DNA from: Bifidobacterium tissieri
Lineage (GTDB): Bacteria > Actinomycetota > Actinomycetes > Actinomycetales > Bifidobacteriaceae
DNA: 64,000 bases
NCBI RefSeq assembly: GCF_002259645.1
Contig: NZ_MWWV01000001.1
Coordinates: 1-64,000 of the forward strand
Reading direction: 5' to 3'
Part shown: piece by piece, positions 46,672 through 55,614 of the stretch
Numbering within the stretch: the first letter of the stretch is position 1
How the letters are laid out: every line of letters starts with the position of its first letter
The notes under the pieces: generated by a model
What the model was told of the DNA's origin: nothing
Database searches by the model: none
What the model saw: the letters and a program-made list of their open reading frames with translations, nothing else
Position numbers and translations under genes: made by a program

Positions 46672-48441
46672 ATGGTTGTTCGGGCCGGTGTGAGGGCGTG
46701 CGCGACGGGTGTGGCCCTGGCGATGCTGCTGTCCCCGGTGGGGGCGGTGGCGGCGGATGGCGCGGCCGGCGTCCCGTCGTGGCTGTCGTCGTCGGTGGAC
46801 GGGAGTGTGCTGCCGGGTGGCGAGGGCGAGTATGAGGCGCTGCTGGATCTGTCGGGCGAGGCCCCGGTGTGGCGTGCCGGCCTGGTGGTCTCGTTCGATG
46901 CGCGGCGGCTGGCGGTGGATCCCTCGATGGTGAGGGTTTCGGATGGTTCGGGCCGTGATGTGACGGGCATGTTCAACGTGCAGGTGTCGGCCGGCCGCGT
47001 GTATGTGTTCGCCAGGCTGGTGGACACGACGCTGGGGGACGGGACCGTGGTTCCCGCCGGCGTCCAGCCGTCGGATCTTGCGGCGTATGCCGCGTCGGAC
47101 GGGTCGGGTCGTGACCCGTCGCGTGATCCCGGCGTGGACCGGTCGCTGGCGGGCGGGTCGTATCGTGTGCGGGTGCCGTGGCGTGTGACGGGCGTGGGGG
47201 ATGGTTCGTCGCTGCGCGCGTCGGTGTCCAGGGTCGTCGATGCGGATCGTCGTGACGGGAACGTCGTGACGGGTGCGCTGGGCCGTGTGGAGCCGGGCCG
47301 TGACGTGGTCACGACGGTGGGCGGTGATTCCGCGGCGGGCATGTCGGTGTGGCTGGGTTCCTCGTTTTTGTACCGGATGGATTCGGGCGTGCTGCCCGCG
47401 GGCCGTGTGTCGGCGGTGTCGGCGTGGGGCGTGGAGTCGGGCGTGGATCCGGCCGTGGACCGGCTGACGGGTCGTTGGGCGGTGTACGCGGCCAGGGACC
47501 TGCATGGCGTGGACGGTGGTCTGCTGGCGGCGCGCGGCGCGCGCATCGGCGGCGATGGCGTGGACACGTCCGGGTTCGGCGGGGATCTGTTCACCGCGTC
47601 CATAAACCCGGATTCGGGTGCGGTGCGCGTGGATGCCACGGACCTGTACCGGCGTGTGGTGGACGCGCATATGGACCGGGATGCCGGGTGGCGCGTCTAC
47701 GTGCAGGCCACGCGCGTCGCGGCCGCGGATCGTGTGGACTGGCGGTTCACGATGACGCTCAACGGGGAGTCCGTCTCCTCGTCGGCGTGGACGCGCACCC
47801 CCGGTTCGACGCCGTCGCTGAGCGTGGAGTCGTGGGACTCGCGTAGTGGGAGGTCGGCCGGGGACCGGGATTCCTCGGCGGATGCGCTGACCGGCGTGGC
47901 TGATGGGGAGCGGATCGTGTTCACGGTCGCGAACACGAGTTCGGACGCATGGTTCCGCGCTTCGGACCTGCATCTGGAGGATCGGGCGGTCGTCGGCGAC
48001 GGCACGGTCACGGATCTCGCGTACCCGTCCGGATGGGATTCGCTGCTGCTCGCCCCGGGGCAGAGCGTGGACGTGGCGGGCACGCTGTCGGGGTTCACCG
48101 GTGACCGGCGCACGGGCAGGACGACGGTGTCGGCACGGCCGTTGACCGAATGCCCGGCCGACGGGGACATGGCCGGCCGCGTCGAGGCCGGGGGGCGCGA
48201 GCTGTGCCGGGACACGACGGTGGTCTCGCGTGCCGACGACTGGTCCGGCATGCGCGCCGCGGCCCGGACGTCCAGGCTCGCGGCGACCGGCGCGGTGATC
48301 GCCGACATGGTCGTGGCGATGGCCGCGGCCGTGGCGGGCGGCGTGCTGTTCCTGCTGTACCGGCATGGCGTGCGGCGGATGGGTTCCCCTCCCGCGGGCC
48401 GCGGCCATGACCCGGAGGGGCCGCATGGCGGGCGCCGGTAG
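46672..48441 (+). CDS. LAATG-anchored surface protein of the pilus cassette
   Basis: A 589-residue exported protein. Signal peptide MVVRAGVRACATGVALAMLLSP-type start, a large beta-rich extracellular part with Ig-like alternation, and a C-terminal sorting signal: LAATG, a 20-residue hydrophobic helix (VIADMVVAMAAAVAGGVLFLL) and an Arg-rich tail. LAxTG is used by class E sortases in actinobacteria rather than the pilus class C enzyme encoded downstream, so a housekeeping sortase may attach it. ATG at 46672 follows GGAGGAGAGTTTTC. Adhesin or pilus-base role is inferred. Confidence 0.75.
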   Translation: MVVRAGVRACATGVALAMLLSPVGAVAADGAAGVPSWLSSSVDGSVLPGGEGEYEALLDLSGEAPVWRAGLVVSFDARRLAVDPSMVRVSDGSGRDVTGMFNVQVSAGRVYVFARLVDTTLGDGTVVPAGVQPSDLAAYAASDGSGRDPSRDPGVDRSLAGGSYRVRVPWRVTGVGDGSSLRASVSRVVDADRRDGNVVTGALGRVEPGRDVVTTVGGDSAAGMSVWLGSSFLYRMDSGVLPAGRVSAVSAWGVESGVDPAVDRLTGRWAVYAARDLHGVDGGLLAARGARIGGDGVDTSGFGGDLFTASINPDSGAVRVDATDLYRRVVDAHMDRDAGWRVYVQATRVAAADRVDWRFTMTLNGESVSSSAWTRTPGSTPSLSVESWDSRSGRSAGDRDSSADALTGVADGERIVFTVANTSSDAWFRASDLHLEDRAVVGDGTVTDLAYPSGWDSLLLAPGQSVDVAGTLSGFTGDRRTGRTTVSARPLTECPADGDMAGRVEAGGRELCRDTTVVSRADDWSGMRAAARTSRLAATGAVIADMVVAMAAAVAGGVLFLLYRHGVRRMGSPPAGRGHDPEGPHGGRR

Positions 48442-48684
48442 GGGCCGCGGCCGGCCGTTCATTCTTCCCGCGTCCCTCGGGGCGCGGGCGCGGGGCGGGC
48501 CTTGGTGGCGTGACACGCACGCCCGTCCCCGTCCGACACATGCACATCGTCCAGGAAAGGAGCGTCGACACACCGACTCATCACCACGCCGTCCCGTCGG
48601 GGCGGCCATGAAACCGTACGCAGCACAATATGACAGCAGTCAGCGGGGAGGCCACGGCCTTTCCGGGGAAAAGAGGAACATATC

Positions 48685-50214
48685 ATGAGCAACACCACCA
48701 CCATCCGCCGCATCGTCGCACCGACCGCCGCGATCCTGGTCGCCGCGGCCACCCTCGGCGCCGGGGCCCTCACGGCGAACGCGGCCGGCGCCGCGCCGAC
48801 GGCGAACGCGTCCATCACGCTGACCGCCGCGTCCGGCGATCTCGTCGGCCACACGTTCGACGTGTACCGCGTCGGCTCCTACACCAACTACGGCAACTGG
48901 AACAACGACGCGGACGGCAAGATCGACTCCGCCGACGTGGTCAACGCCGACACTGCCGCCGCCAACTGGCTCAAGGCCGCCGGCATCAAGGCCGACGCGG
49001 CCGCGGGCCATGACGAGGCCGGCACCATCGCCTCGGGCAACGCGCAGGCCGCGCATGACGCGGCCGCCGCCCTGGCCGCCGCCAAGGACAAGCCGCAGGC
49101 CGTGCAGGCCGGCATCGCCGTCGCCCCGGACGCCAAGGACAAGACCACCCTGACGATCAACGGCCTCGAGGAGGGCTACTACCTGATCGTCGACTCCAAC
49201 GGCCTGCCCCTGCTCGTGGGCACCAAGATCAACGGCAAGGACCTCGACACCCAGGCCCTCGGCGTCGCCGTGGTCAAGTCCACCAGCGTGTCCGTCACGA
49301 AGAGCGGCGCGGGCGACTCCACGATCGGCGCGACCGTGAGCTACACCGTCACCTTCAAGGTCCCGGACAAGAACGCCAACCCGACGAAGCTGTCCTACGA
49401 GGACGTCGCCACCGACCTGTCCGTCAACCCCGACTCCATCAGGGTCAAGGTCGGCGACGGCGAGGCCGCCGCCCCCGCCAAGGGCACCGTGACCATGAAG
49501 GACGGCAACGCCGGCTTCACCTACGTGGCCGACGGGCTGCTCGCCGACGCGAACTACGGCAAGACCGTGACCATCACCTACACGGCCACCGTCACCGGCA
49601 AGGACCCGTCCAACACCGGTACCGTGCACGCCACCCTCGACGGCAAGGACCACACCGGCACCACGCCCGAGGGGCCCGTCACCCTCGCCAACTTCGACTT
49701 CCGCATCCACAAGACCAACAACGACGGCAAGGTCGCATTGCAGAACGCCGGCTTCGTCATCAAGGCCGCGGACGGCAAGTACATGAAGTTCGACCAGGGC
49801 AAGTGGGCCAAGGTCGACGCGAAGGACGACCAGGCGGCCGTCGCGGCCGGCGCGGAAGCCAGGACCGGCGCCGACGGCTTCCTCAGCTTCGAGGGTCTGG
49901 GCGACGGCACGTACACCGTCACCGAGACCACCGTGCCCGACGGATACATCAAGGCGCCGGCCCAGTTCACGATCACGATCGACAACAAGGCCCACACGGG
50001 CACGGTGAAGGGCGTCGGCGCGAACAACGGGCTCACCCCGAGCGCCACCATCAAGGACGGCGGCCAGGTCGAGGTCCACAACCTCAACAGCATCACCCAG
50101 CTGCCGCAGACCGGCGCCGCCGGCGTGTACGTCCTGGCGGGCACCGCCGCGCTCCTCGCCCTGGCGGGCGGCGCGACCTACGCCCTCAAGCGCAGGCAGC
50201 AGACGGCCGCCTGA
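48685..50214 (+). CDS. SpaH/EbpB-family major pilin subunit
   Basis: A 509-residue LPXTG pilin. Signal peptide ends in ALTANA; SpaA/Cna-B-like domains follow, with the E-box-like YTVTETTVPDGYIKAP near residue 410 for internal isopeptide bonding, and the sorting signal LPQTG near residue 474 before a hydrophobic helix and KRRQ tail. ATG follows AGAGGAACATATC. It should be polymerised by the sortase encoded next. A GC hairpin separates the two genes and may limit sortase expression. Confidence 0.93.
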   Translation: MSNTTTIRRIVAPTAAILVAAATLGAGALTANAAGAAPTANASITLTAASGDLVGHTFDVYRVGSYTNYGNWNNDADGKIDSADVVNADTAAANWLKAAGIKADAAAGHDEAGTIASGNAQAAHDAAAALAAAKDKPQAVQAGIAVAPDAKDKTTLTINGLEEGYYLIVDSNGLPLLVGTKINGKDLDTQALGVAVVKSTSVSVTKSGAGDSTIGATVSYTVTFKVPDKNANPTKLSYEDVATDLSVNPDSIRVKVGDGEAAAPAKGTVTMKDGNAGFTYVADGLLADANYGKTVTITYTATVTGKDPSNTGTVHATLDGKDHTGTTPEGPVTLANFDFRIHKTNNDGKVALQNAGFVIKAADGKYMKFDQGKWAKVDAKDDQAAVAAGAEARTGADGFLSFEGLGDGTYTVTETTVPDGYIKAPAQFTITIDNKAHTGTVKGVGANNGLTPSATIKDGGQVEVHNLNSITQLPQTGAAGVYVLAGTAALLALAGGATYALKRRQQTAA

Positions 50215-50222
50215 CGCGCGGC

Positions 50223-50255
50223 GCCCCTCCCCGGCCGGACCGGCCCGGGAGGGGC
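50223..50255 (+). promoter_or_regulatory. hairpin between pilin and sortase genes
   Basis: GCCCCTCCC pairs with GGGAGGGGC (9 bp) around GGCC/GGCC, directly after the pilin stop and before either possible sortase start. It has no T-run, so it may act as an attenuator or translation block, favouring pilin over sortase. Confidence 0.5.
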
Positions 50256-50294
50256 ATGACGGGTAGAGACGACCAACGGGAACAGGGGGGACGA

Positions 50295-51248
50295 ATGGAC
50301 GAGTTCGACAGGATCATCCATCCGTCCCCCTCGCGCGTCGAGCGGCGGCGCGAGCGGCGCCGTCGCATCCGCGACCGGATCCTCACCGCCGCGACCACGC
50401 TCCTGTTCGCCGCGGCCGCGCTCACCGTCGGCGTCCCGGCCACGCAGAGCCTGGGCTTCGCCCACGACCAGAGCCGGGCCACGCAGCAGCTCGCCGCCGC
50501 CATGGGCGGCATGGACGCCGCGGAGCATGATCGCATGCTCGCCGCCGCCCGCGAGTACAACCGGCGTCTGGCCCGGTCCGGACAGCCGGTCATCGGCGAG
50601 ACCGCCGACCCGTTCAGCGGCCACGCCGTCGGGGACTTCACCGGGGGCGACGACCCCGGATACCTGGCCGCGCTCGACACCGGACAGGGGGTCATGGGGT
50701 CGATCTCGATCCCCAGGATCGGCGTGGACCTGACCATCCGGCACGGCAGCGGCGAACAGGCCCTGCGGACCGGTGTCGGCCACCTGCACGGCACCAGCCT
50801 GCCCGTCGGCGGGCCCGGCACCCACGCGGCCCTGACCGGACACCGCGGCCTGCCCGACGCGGAGCTGTTCACCCGGCTCGACGAGCTGAGGAGGGGCGAC
50901 CCGTTCTACCTGCATGTCCTCGGCGACACGCTCGCCTACAGGGTGAGCGACATCCGCGTCGTCGACCCCGACCAGGTCGACAGCCTGAGGATCGTCCCGG
51001 GACGGGATCTGGTCACCCTGGTGACGTGCACCCCGTACGGCGTGAACACTCAGCGGCTCCTCGTCACCGGTGAGCGCGCGGCCATCGGCGTCCAGGTGCC
51101 CGCCGAGGCGGACGCGCCCGGCGACATGCGGCCGGTCCTCGCGGCCGGCTTCCTCCTGCCCCTCGCCATCGGCGTGCCGTGGGCGCGCCACGCCGCGCGC
51201 CGCGGGGAGCCGCAACGCCATTCCACCAGAAAGGAAAGCAGCAAATGA
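50295..51248 (+). CDS. class C sortase (pilus polymerase)
   Basis: A 317-residue membrane transpeptidase. N-terminal anchor helix (ILTAATTLLFAAAALTVGVP), extracellular catalytic domain with the His of LTGHRGLP, the catalytic Cys of TLVTCTPYGVNT and the Arg of RLLVTGER, and a C-terminal helix (PVLAAGFLLPLAIGVPWA), as in class C enzymes. The class C lid motif is in the GDDPGYLAALD / DTGQGVMG region. ATG at 50295 follows GGGGGGACGA; ATG at 50256 is an alternative. The next gene starts four bases before its end. Confidence 0.93.
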   Translation: MDEFDRIIHPSPSRVERRRERRRRIRDRILTAATTLLFAAAALTVGVPATQSLGFAHDQSRATQQLAAAMGGMDAAEHDRMLAAAREYNRRLARSGQPVIGETADPFSGHAVGDFTGGDDPGYLAALDTGQGVMGSISIPRIGVDLTIRHGSGEQALRTGVGHLHGTSLPVGGPGTHAALTGHRGLPDAELFTRLDELRRGDPFYLHVLGDTLAYRVSDIRVVDPDQVDSLRIVPGRDLVTLVTCTPYGVNTQRLLVTGERAAIGVQVPAEADAPGDMRPVLAAGFLLPLAIGVPWARHAARRGEPQRHSTRKESSK

Positions 51249-53236
51249 AAGCAATGACTTGGAAACGGCCGGCCGCGGCCCTGGCGGGGATCGCGTGCCT
51301 CGCCATGCCGCTGGCCGGCCTGACGGCGGCCGCGCCCGCGCAGGCGGCGGATGCGCCCGCCTGCTCGGGCTACGACCGTCCCGCGGGCAGCGACACCGAC
51401 CTCAACGTGAGACTGCCCGTGTGCGACACCAGCCTGCCCGTCGACGTCACGCCGGCCGGGCAGACCGTCGGCGGCCAGATCCACGGCAAGTACACCAACT
51501 TCGAGTTCGACACCCAGTCCATCGACATGGGCTCCGTCCGCTTCGACCAGAACTGGACCTCGGGAGACAGCGGCATGGTCGACGCCGCGATCGAACAGAA
51601 GGTGCCCACCAGGATCGGCGCCACGTTCACCGTGCCCGACCTGGGCACATGGATCGCAGGCAACGGCCTGCCCCAGAGCGTGAGCGCCCGGTTCACCGTC
51701 ACCGAGTGGAACGGCGGCTCCGTCCGCTGGTACCACAAGGATGGTAGCGGCGGCACGGTGTACGAGAAGGGATTGACCTTCGTGTCGGACGGCGGCATCA
51801 AGCTCCTGCAGTGCGCGAACGGCCAGCCCACCGGCTGCGGGACCGGCTATCCCAAGGACGCGCCCCAGCCCGCGTTCGACGCGTCCAAGCGGCTCGGCCT
51901 GACCGTGAGGGTCGATTTCCTCGACTCCAAGGGCGATCCGATCCAGGTGAGCGGCTACACGACGTTCGAGAACCTCGACGGCGACAGGTACGGCATCTGG
52001 TGGGGCGGGGACCCGGACAACATCAAATGGGAGCCGTACATGCATGTGGGCGTCGAGCCGCTCAAGGGCTTCGACCGTCTGATCCTGCCCTCCACCGGCA
52101 CGTCGACCGGCGACCTGACCCGGTTCGGCCGCAACGGCGTCGCCGGCGACAGGACGTTCGCCTACACGTACAGGGCGGGCTACCCGGACCCGAACAACCC
52201 CAACCAGGTGTACGGCCACAGTGACGTCACCAGCGATAAGGCGCTGGCCGACTCCAGCCAGGCGGCCCACCGGTTCGCCGCGCTCTTCGACGCGTCCAGC
52301 CTGACGTTCAGCTACACCTCCGGCCAGGAGGGCGCCATGTACATCGGCTCCGACGCTATCGAGCAGGACGGCGTCCACCGGGTGTCATGGACCGCCGTCG
52401 ACCAGAACGGCAATCCGCTGCCCCAGCTGTCGGGCCAGTCCGGCGGGTTCACCGACGCGTCCGGCAGGACGCTGGACGCGGCCGCCGTGAGGTACGGCAC
52501 CCAGTGGCGGCTGACGGCTCCGAAGGCGCCCGACGGGTACACGCTCGAGAAGGTCGACGGCGACGTGACCTCCAGCAGCCCGCAGGATCCGGGCGCGGTC
52601 GCGTCCGGCACCATGGGCCCGCGCGACCAGGCCGTGGTCCTGCACTACCGGGCCGCCGCCAGCCGCATCGACTTCCAGCCCGGCGACACGCATGTCACCG
52701 GCACCGTCCGGCCGCTCGACGGTCTCTACGGGGACGAGGCCACCCTGCCCGACGCGACCGGATACGTCTGGGCCCACCACACGTTCACCGTCTGGAAGGC
52801 GCCCGACGGCGCCGAGCACCGCGCCGGCGACAAGCTCTCCTACCCGCTGGGCGGCGTCACCCTCACCGCCCAATGGCGCACGTGGACCTACACCATCCAC
52901 TATGACAATGGCGCCACGGACGCGGCCGGCGACATGGCCGACCAGCCCATGACGTTCGACACAGCCGGCAGACTCACCGCCAACGCGTACACGCGCCAGG
53001 GATGGCGGTTCACCGGCTGGAAGGGGCCGGACGGCACGATCCTGAAGGACGCGCAGGAGGTCACCGACCTCGCCGCCGCCGACGGCGAGACCGTCACCCT
53101 CACCGCCCAGTGGCAGCGCGTCGGCACCAGCACCCTGCCCTCCACCGGCGCGGCCACGGGCGCGGGCGTCCTGCTCGCGTCCGGGCTGCTCACGGCCGGC
53201 GGCCTGATCGCACGCCGCATGCGCCGCAGCCGGTAG
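51245..53236 (+). CDS. LPSTG surface adhesin, probable pilus tip or minor subunit
   Basis: A 663-residue secreted protein. Signal peptide (ALAGIACLAMPLAGLTAAAPAQAA), a large N-terminal beta-rich domain with Cys residues, then tandem InlB/Listeria-Bacteroides-type repeats (LTAQWRTWTYTIHYDNGATD, GWRFTGWKGPDG, VTLTAQW) and the sorting signal LPSTG with hydrophobic helix and RRMRRSR tail. ATG at 51245 follows AAAGGAAAGCAGCAA and overlaps the sortase stop. Order (pilin-sortase-adhesin) and the shared LPXTG form imply incorporation by the same sortase. Confidence 0.9.
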   Translation: MKAMTWKRPAAALAGIACLAMPLAGLTAAAPAQAADAPACSGYDRPAGSDTDLNVRLPVCDTSLPVDVTPAGQTVGGQIHGKYTNFEFDTQSIDMGSVRFDQNWTSGDSGMVDAAIEQKVPTRIGATFTVPDLGTWIAGNGLPQSVSARFTVTEWNGGSVRWYHKDGSGGTVYEKGLTFVSDGGIKLLQCANGQPTGCGTGYPKDAPQPAFDASKRLGLTVRVDFLDSKGDPIQVSGYTTFENLDGDRYGIWWGGDPDNIKWEPYMHVGVEPLKGFDRLILPSTGTSTGDLTRFGRNGVAGDRTFAYTYRAGYPDPNNPNQVYGHSDVTSDKALADSSQAAHRFAALFDASSLTFSYTSGQEGAMYIGSDAIEQDGVHRVSWTAVDQNGNPLPQLSGQSGGFTDASGRTLDAAAVRYGTQWRLTAPKAPDGYTLEKVDGDVTSSSPQDPGAVASGTMGPRDQAVVLHYRAAASRIDFQPGDTHVTGTVRPLDGLYGDEATLPDATGYVWAHHTFTVWKAPDGAEHRAGDKLSYPLGGVTLTAQWRTWTYTIHYDNGATDAAGDMADQPMTFDTAGRLTANAYTRQGWRFTGWKGPDGTILKDAQEVTDLAAADGETVTLTAQWQRVGTSTLPSTGAATGAGVLLASGLLTAGGLIARRMRRSR

Positions 53237-53254
53237 GCGCACCGGCAACGATGA

Positions 53255-53304
53255 GACGGGCCCGTCTCTCCCCGTTTTCCATGGGGAGCGACGGGCCCGT
53301 TTTC
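53255..53304 (+). terminator. terminator of the pilus operon
   Basis: Nested stems ACGGGCCCGT/ACGGGCCCGT and CTCCCC/GGGGAG are followed by TTTTCC. Symmetry would also stop the opposing toxin-antitoxin transcript. Confidence 0.8.
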
Positions 53305-53330
53305 CATGCCCGAGGACGCGGCCCGGCCGG

Positions 53331-53603
53331 TCACGCGTCGGCGAGCAGGGCGTCGTCGACGGCCTGGCGCAGGAACTGGCTGCGGGTCTCGCCGTTGCGT
53401 CTGGCCCGCGCGTCGATGGCGTTGACGCGGGACCTGGGCAGGCGGAACGAGATGGTCTCCAGCTCCTCGTCGTAGATGCGCGGCCGGCCGGGGACGACGG
53501 GTCCCACGCCGCCATCCCAGTCGCCGGATTCGTATTCCGCGGCCATGTGGTCGAGCTGTTCGTCGGTCACGTTGAACAGTCTGTTGATCTCGTTCCGGTT
53601 CAT
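53331..53603 (-). CDS. ribbon-helix-helix antitoxin (BrnA-like)
   Basis: A 90-residue protein. The C-terminal ISFRLPRSRVNAIDARARRNGETRSQFLRQAVDDAL is a CopG/ribbon-helix-helix domain; the N-terminal part with WDGGVGPVVPGRP resembles BrnA-type antitoxins. ATG follows AGGAGGAGATC and overlaps the toxin stop (ATGA). It should neutralise the preceding product and repress the pair. Confidence 0.75.
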   Translation of the reverse strand: MNRNEINRLFNVTDEQLDHMAAEYESGDWDGGVGPVVPGRPRIYDEELETISFRLPRSRVNAIDARARRNGETRSQFLRQAVDDALLADA

Positions 53604-53872
53604 GATCTCCTCCTTGCGGCTCCGAGCTCCTTCATGGTCTTCTTCGTCGGCGGCGTCATCGCGTGGTAGACCAGCCACTGGCCGGCGTCGTTGTGGACGG
53701 AGACCATCTCGAGCAGACGCCCGCGGCCGTCCATGCCGATGGACACCCATGATCCGCTGCCGTCGTCCCGCGGCGCCGACAGCAGCACGTTGTCCCAGGC
53801 CGTCAGCACGTCGTCCTCGTCGACGTCCGGGTGGCGCTCGTGCACGCGGGGATGGACGATGATGCTTCTCAT
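53600..53872 (-). CDS. BrnT-like toxin of a type II toxin-antitoxin pair
   Basis: A 90-residue protein beginning MRSIIVHPRVHERHPDVDEDDVL, with SWVSIGMDGRGRLLEMVSVHND and WLVYHAMTPPTKKTMKELG; this plan (small alpha/beta, R-rich end, toxin gene first) is that of BrnT/RelE-fold RNases. It is weakly like canonical BrnT, so the family assignment is tentative. Located between the pilus and transfer operons, where addiction modules are common. Confidence 0.65.
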   Translation of the reverse strand: MRSIIVHPRVHERHPDVDEDDVLTAWDNVLLSAPRDDGSGSWVSIGMDGRGRLLEMVSVHNDAGQWLVYHAMTPPTKKTMKELGAARRRS

Positions 53873-53997
53873 TGGCGGCGGACCTCCATACGTTTCGCAA
53901 TACGAAATCGTATTACATAATTGCCGCCATGTCCACATGCCCTCCGTCTTTCGTGGTTGCGGTATCGGGGTATCGCGGTGTCGGATGGCCCCGTCGT

Positions 53998-54036
53998 TCC
54001 AAACTCGGCCTGCGGTTTTCGGGGTTTGATGGTTGG
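53998..54036. promoter_or_regulatory. second copy of the shared leader element, upstream of the transfer operon
   Basis: TTCCAAACTC ... TTCGGGGTTTGATGGTTG repeats the element at 46521-46562. It lies about 50 bp before the first transfer gene. The remainder of 53873-54081 shows no gene. Confidence 0.5.
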
Positions 54037-54081
54037 CGGCGGCCGTGTGCGCGGTCGTCGAGTCGAATGAAAGGAAGTGTC

Positions 54082-54381
54082 ATGTTAGGTTTTGATCCCA
54101 GTGAGGCGGAGCTGCTGTCGGGCGCGTTGCCGCGGGCGGCGTCCGCGGACGCGCCGGTGGTGCTGGCCGCGGCGGACGGCGGCGCGTTGACGAATAACGT
54201 TCTGGATCTGTTCGTCACGGCCGCCACGCTTGGCGGCGGCGCGTGGACGGTGTGGGGCGCGATCACGTTCGCGGCCGGTCTGAAGGACCAGAACGGCCCG
54301 CAGACGCAGTCTGGCCTGTGGCAGGCGGTGGGCGGCATCGTGATCCTGGCGGCCGCGCAGCTGTTCAAGGCCCTGGCCTGA
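54082..54381 (+). CDS. Maff2/VirB2-like small membrane protein
   Basis: A 99-residue protein with two hydrophobic segments (LFVTAATLGGGAWTVWGAI, GGIVILAAAQLFKAL) separated by the polar loop KDQNGPQTQSG, like Maff2 proteins that start Gram-positive conjugation operons and may be the pilin-like channel component. ATG at 54082 follows AAAGGAAGTGTC; the ATG at 54067 is an alternative. Confidence 0.75.
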   Translation: MLGFDPSEAELLSGALPRAASADAPVVLAAADGGALTNNVLDLFVTAATLGGGAWTVWGAITFAAGLKDQNGPQTQSGLWQAVGGIVILAAAQLFKALA

Positions 54382-54394
54382 CGGGTGGCCGCGC

Positions 54395-55240
54395 ATGGAG
54401 GATTGGCTCATCGGCCTGCTGAACACGATCGGCAACGGCGTGTCGCAGGATATGGTGTCCCGTCTGCTGCAGACGCCGGCCGATTTCAACCATGACCTGT
54501 ATGACCTGTCCCTGCGTGTGGCGGATACCGCGGTGAAGCCGATGGCGAGCATCGTGCTCGCCATCGTGTTCTCGATGGAGCTGGCGCGCGTGTCCACGAA
54601 GGTGGACGCGGATCGCGAGCTGGGCATGAAGATGGTCGCGGCGGCGATGCTGAGGATCGCGATCGTGTTCACTTTGGCGCAGAACAGCGAGCTGCTGCTG
54701 AAGGCGGTCGACGAGCTGGGCTCGTCGATGATGTCGGGGTTCACGTCGGCGGCGCCCACGGAGGGGGCCACGTCCACGATGGGTCTGGGCGACGCGATGG
54801 CGGATCAGATCAAGGATGCGGGCTGGGCGGGCCAGGCGGCGTGCATGGTGCTGCTGATCATCCCGTTCGTGGTGTCGCAGGCCGCGTCGATCGTGTTCAC
54901 GGTCGTGATCCTGCTGCGGTTCGTCCAGCTGTACATGATGACGGCGTTCAACCCGCTGCCGATCGCGTTCTGCGCGCACGAGGAGACGAAGGCGTGGGGC
55001 ATCGGCTATTTCAAGCAGTACGCGGTGCTGGTGTTCCAGTGCGCGACCCTGTATCTCGCGGTGATCGTGTATCGCACGTTCGTGAAGAACGTGCTGACGA
55101 TGGACGGGTTCAAGGAGGGTGACAGCCTGCCGGGGTGGATCATCTCGAATTTCGGGAATCTGCTGCTGGCGTCGGTGCTGCTGATCGGCATCGTGATGGT
55201 CGCCAACGGGGTGGCCAAGAAGCTGTTCGGCGGCGAGTAG
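54395..55240 (+). CDS. VirB6/TrbL-like channel membrane protein
   Basis: A 281-residue polytopic protein with five or six helices (for example ACMVLLIIPFVVSQAASIVFTVVILLRF and LASVLLIGIVMVANGVA). The order Maff2-VirB6-PrgI-VirB4 is the standard Gram-positive type IV secretion core. Its role would be the inner channel. Confidence 0.8.
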   Translation: MEDWLIGLLNTIGNGVSQDMVSRLLQTPADFNHDLYDLSLRVADTAVKPMASIVLAIVFSMELARVSTKVDADRELGMKMVAAAMLRIAIVFTLAQNSELLLKAVDELGSSMMSGFTSAAPTEGATSTMGLGDAMADQIKDAGWAGQAACMVLLIIPFVVSQAASIVFTVVILLRFVQLYMMTAFNPLPIAFCAHEETKAWGIGYFKQYAVLVFQCATLYLAVIVYRTFVKNVLTMDGFKEGDSLPGWIISNFGNLLLASVLLIGIVMVANGVAKKLFGGE

Positions 55241-55252
55241 GAGGTTTTTCGC

Positions 55253-55600
55253 ATGGCTTTGCAGATGCCGGTGTACCGGGAGATCAGTTCGATCGAGTCG
55301 AAGGTGTTCCTGGGCCTGTCGTGGCGTCAGCTGCTGGCGGCGGTCGTGCTGGCGGTGGTGTGCGGCGGCGGGTATCTGCTGTTGTGGATCGTGGCGGGGC
55401 TGCCGTCGGATCTGTGCATGTATCTGGTCTTTCCCCCGGGCATCCCGATCGCGATGTGGGGGTGGTGGCGTCCCCGCGGTCTGATGCCGGAGCGGTATGC
55501 GCGCTACCTGTGGCGGCATTACGCGCATCGGAACGTGTACCTGTTGGATGGCCCGTCGCGCCGGTTCGTCACCCCGGCCCGGCCGTCGTTGAAGGAGTAG
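55253..55600 (+). CDS. PrgI-family type IV secretion protein
   Basis: A 115-residue protein with MQMPVYREISSIESKVFLGLSWRQLL-type start (here LQMPVYREISSIESK), two membrane helices and a basic C-terminus, matching the PrgI family (VirB3-like partner of VirB4). ATG follows GGAGGTTTTTCGC. Confidence 0.88.
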   Translation: MALQMPVYREISSIESKVFLGLSWRQLLAAVVLAVVCGGGYLLLWIVAGLPSDLCMYLVFPPGIPIAMWGWWRPRGLMPERYARYLWRHYAHRNVYLLDGPSRRFVTPARPSLKE

Positions 55601-55614
55601 AAGGAGTAGAGGGT

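Noticed and set aside
46399..48609. Very long open frames on the minus strand opposite the pilus surface protein and opposite virB4 (55519-58035)
   Set aside because: They are side effects of extreme GC codon bias: composition is Arg/Pro/His-rich, no family motifs, and the plus-strand genes have clear domains and ribosome-binding sites.
50281..50297. Poly-G phase-variation tract before the sortase
   Set aside because: The run is only six G residues, too short to argue for slippage control.
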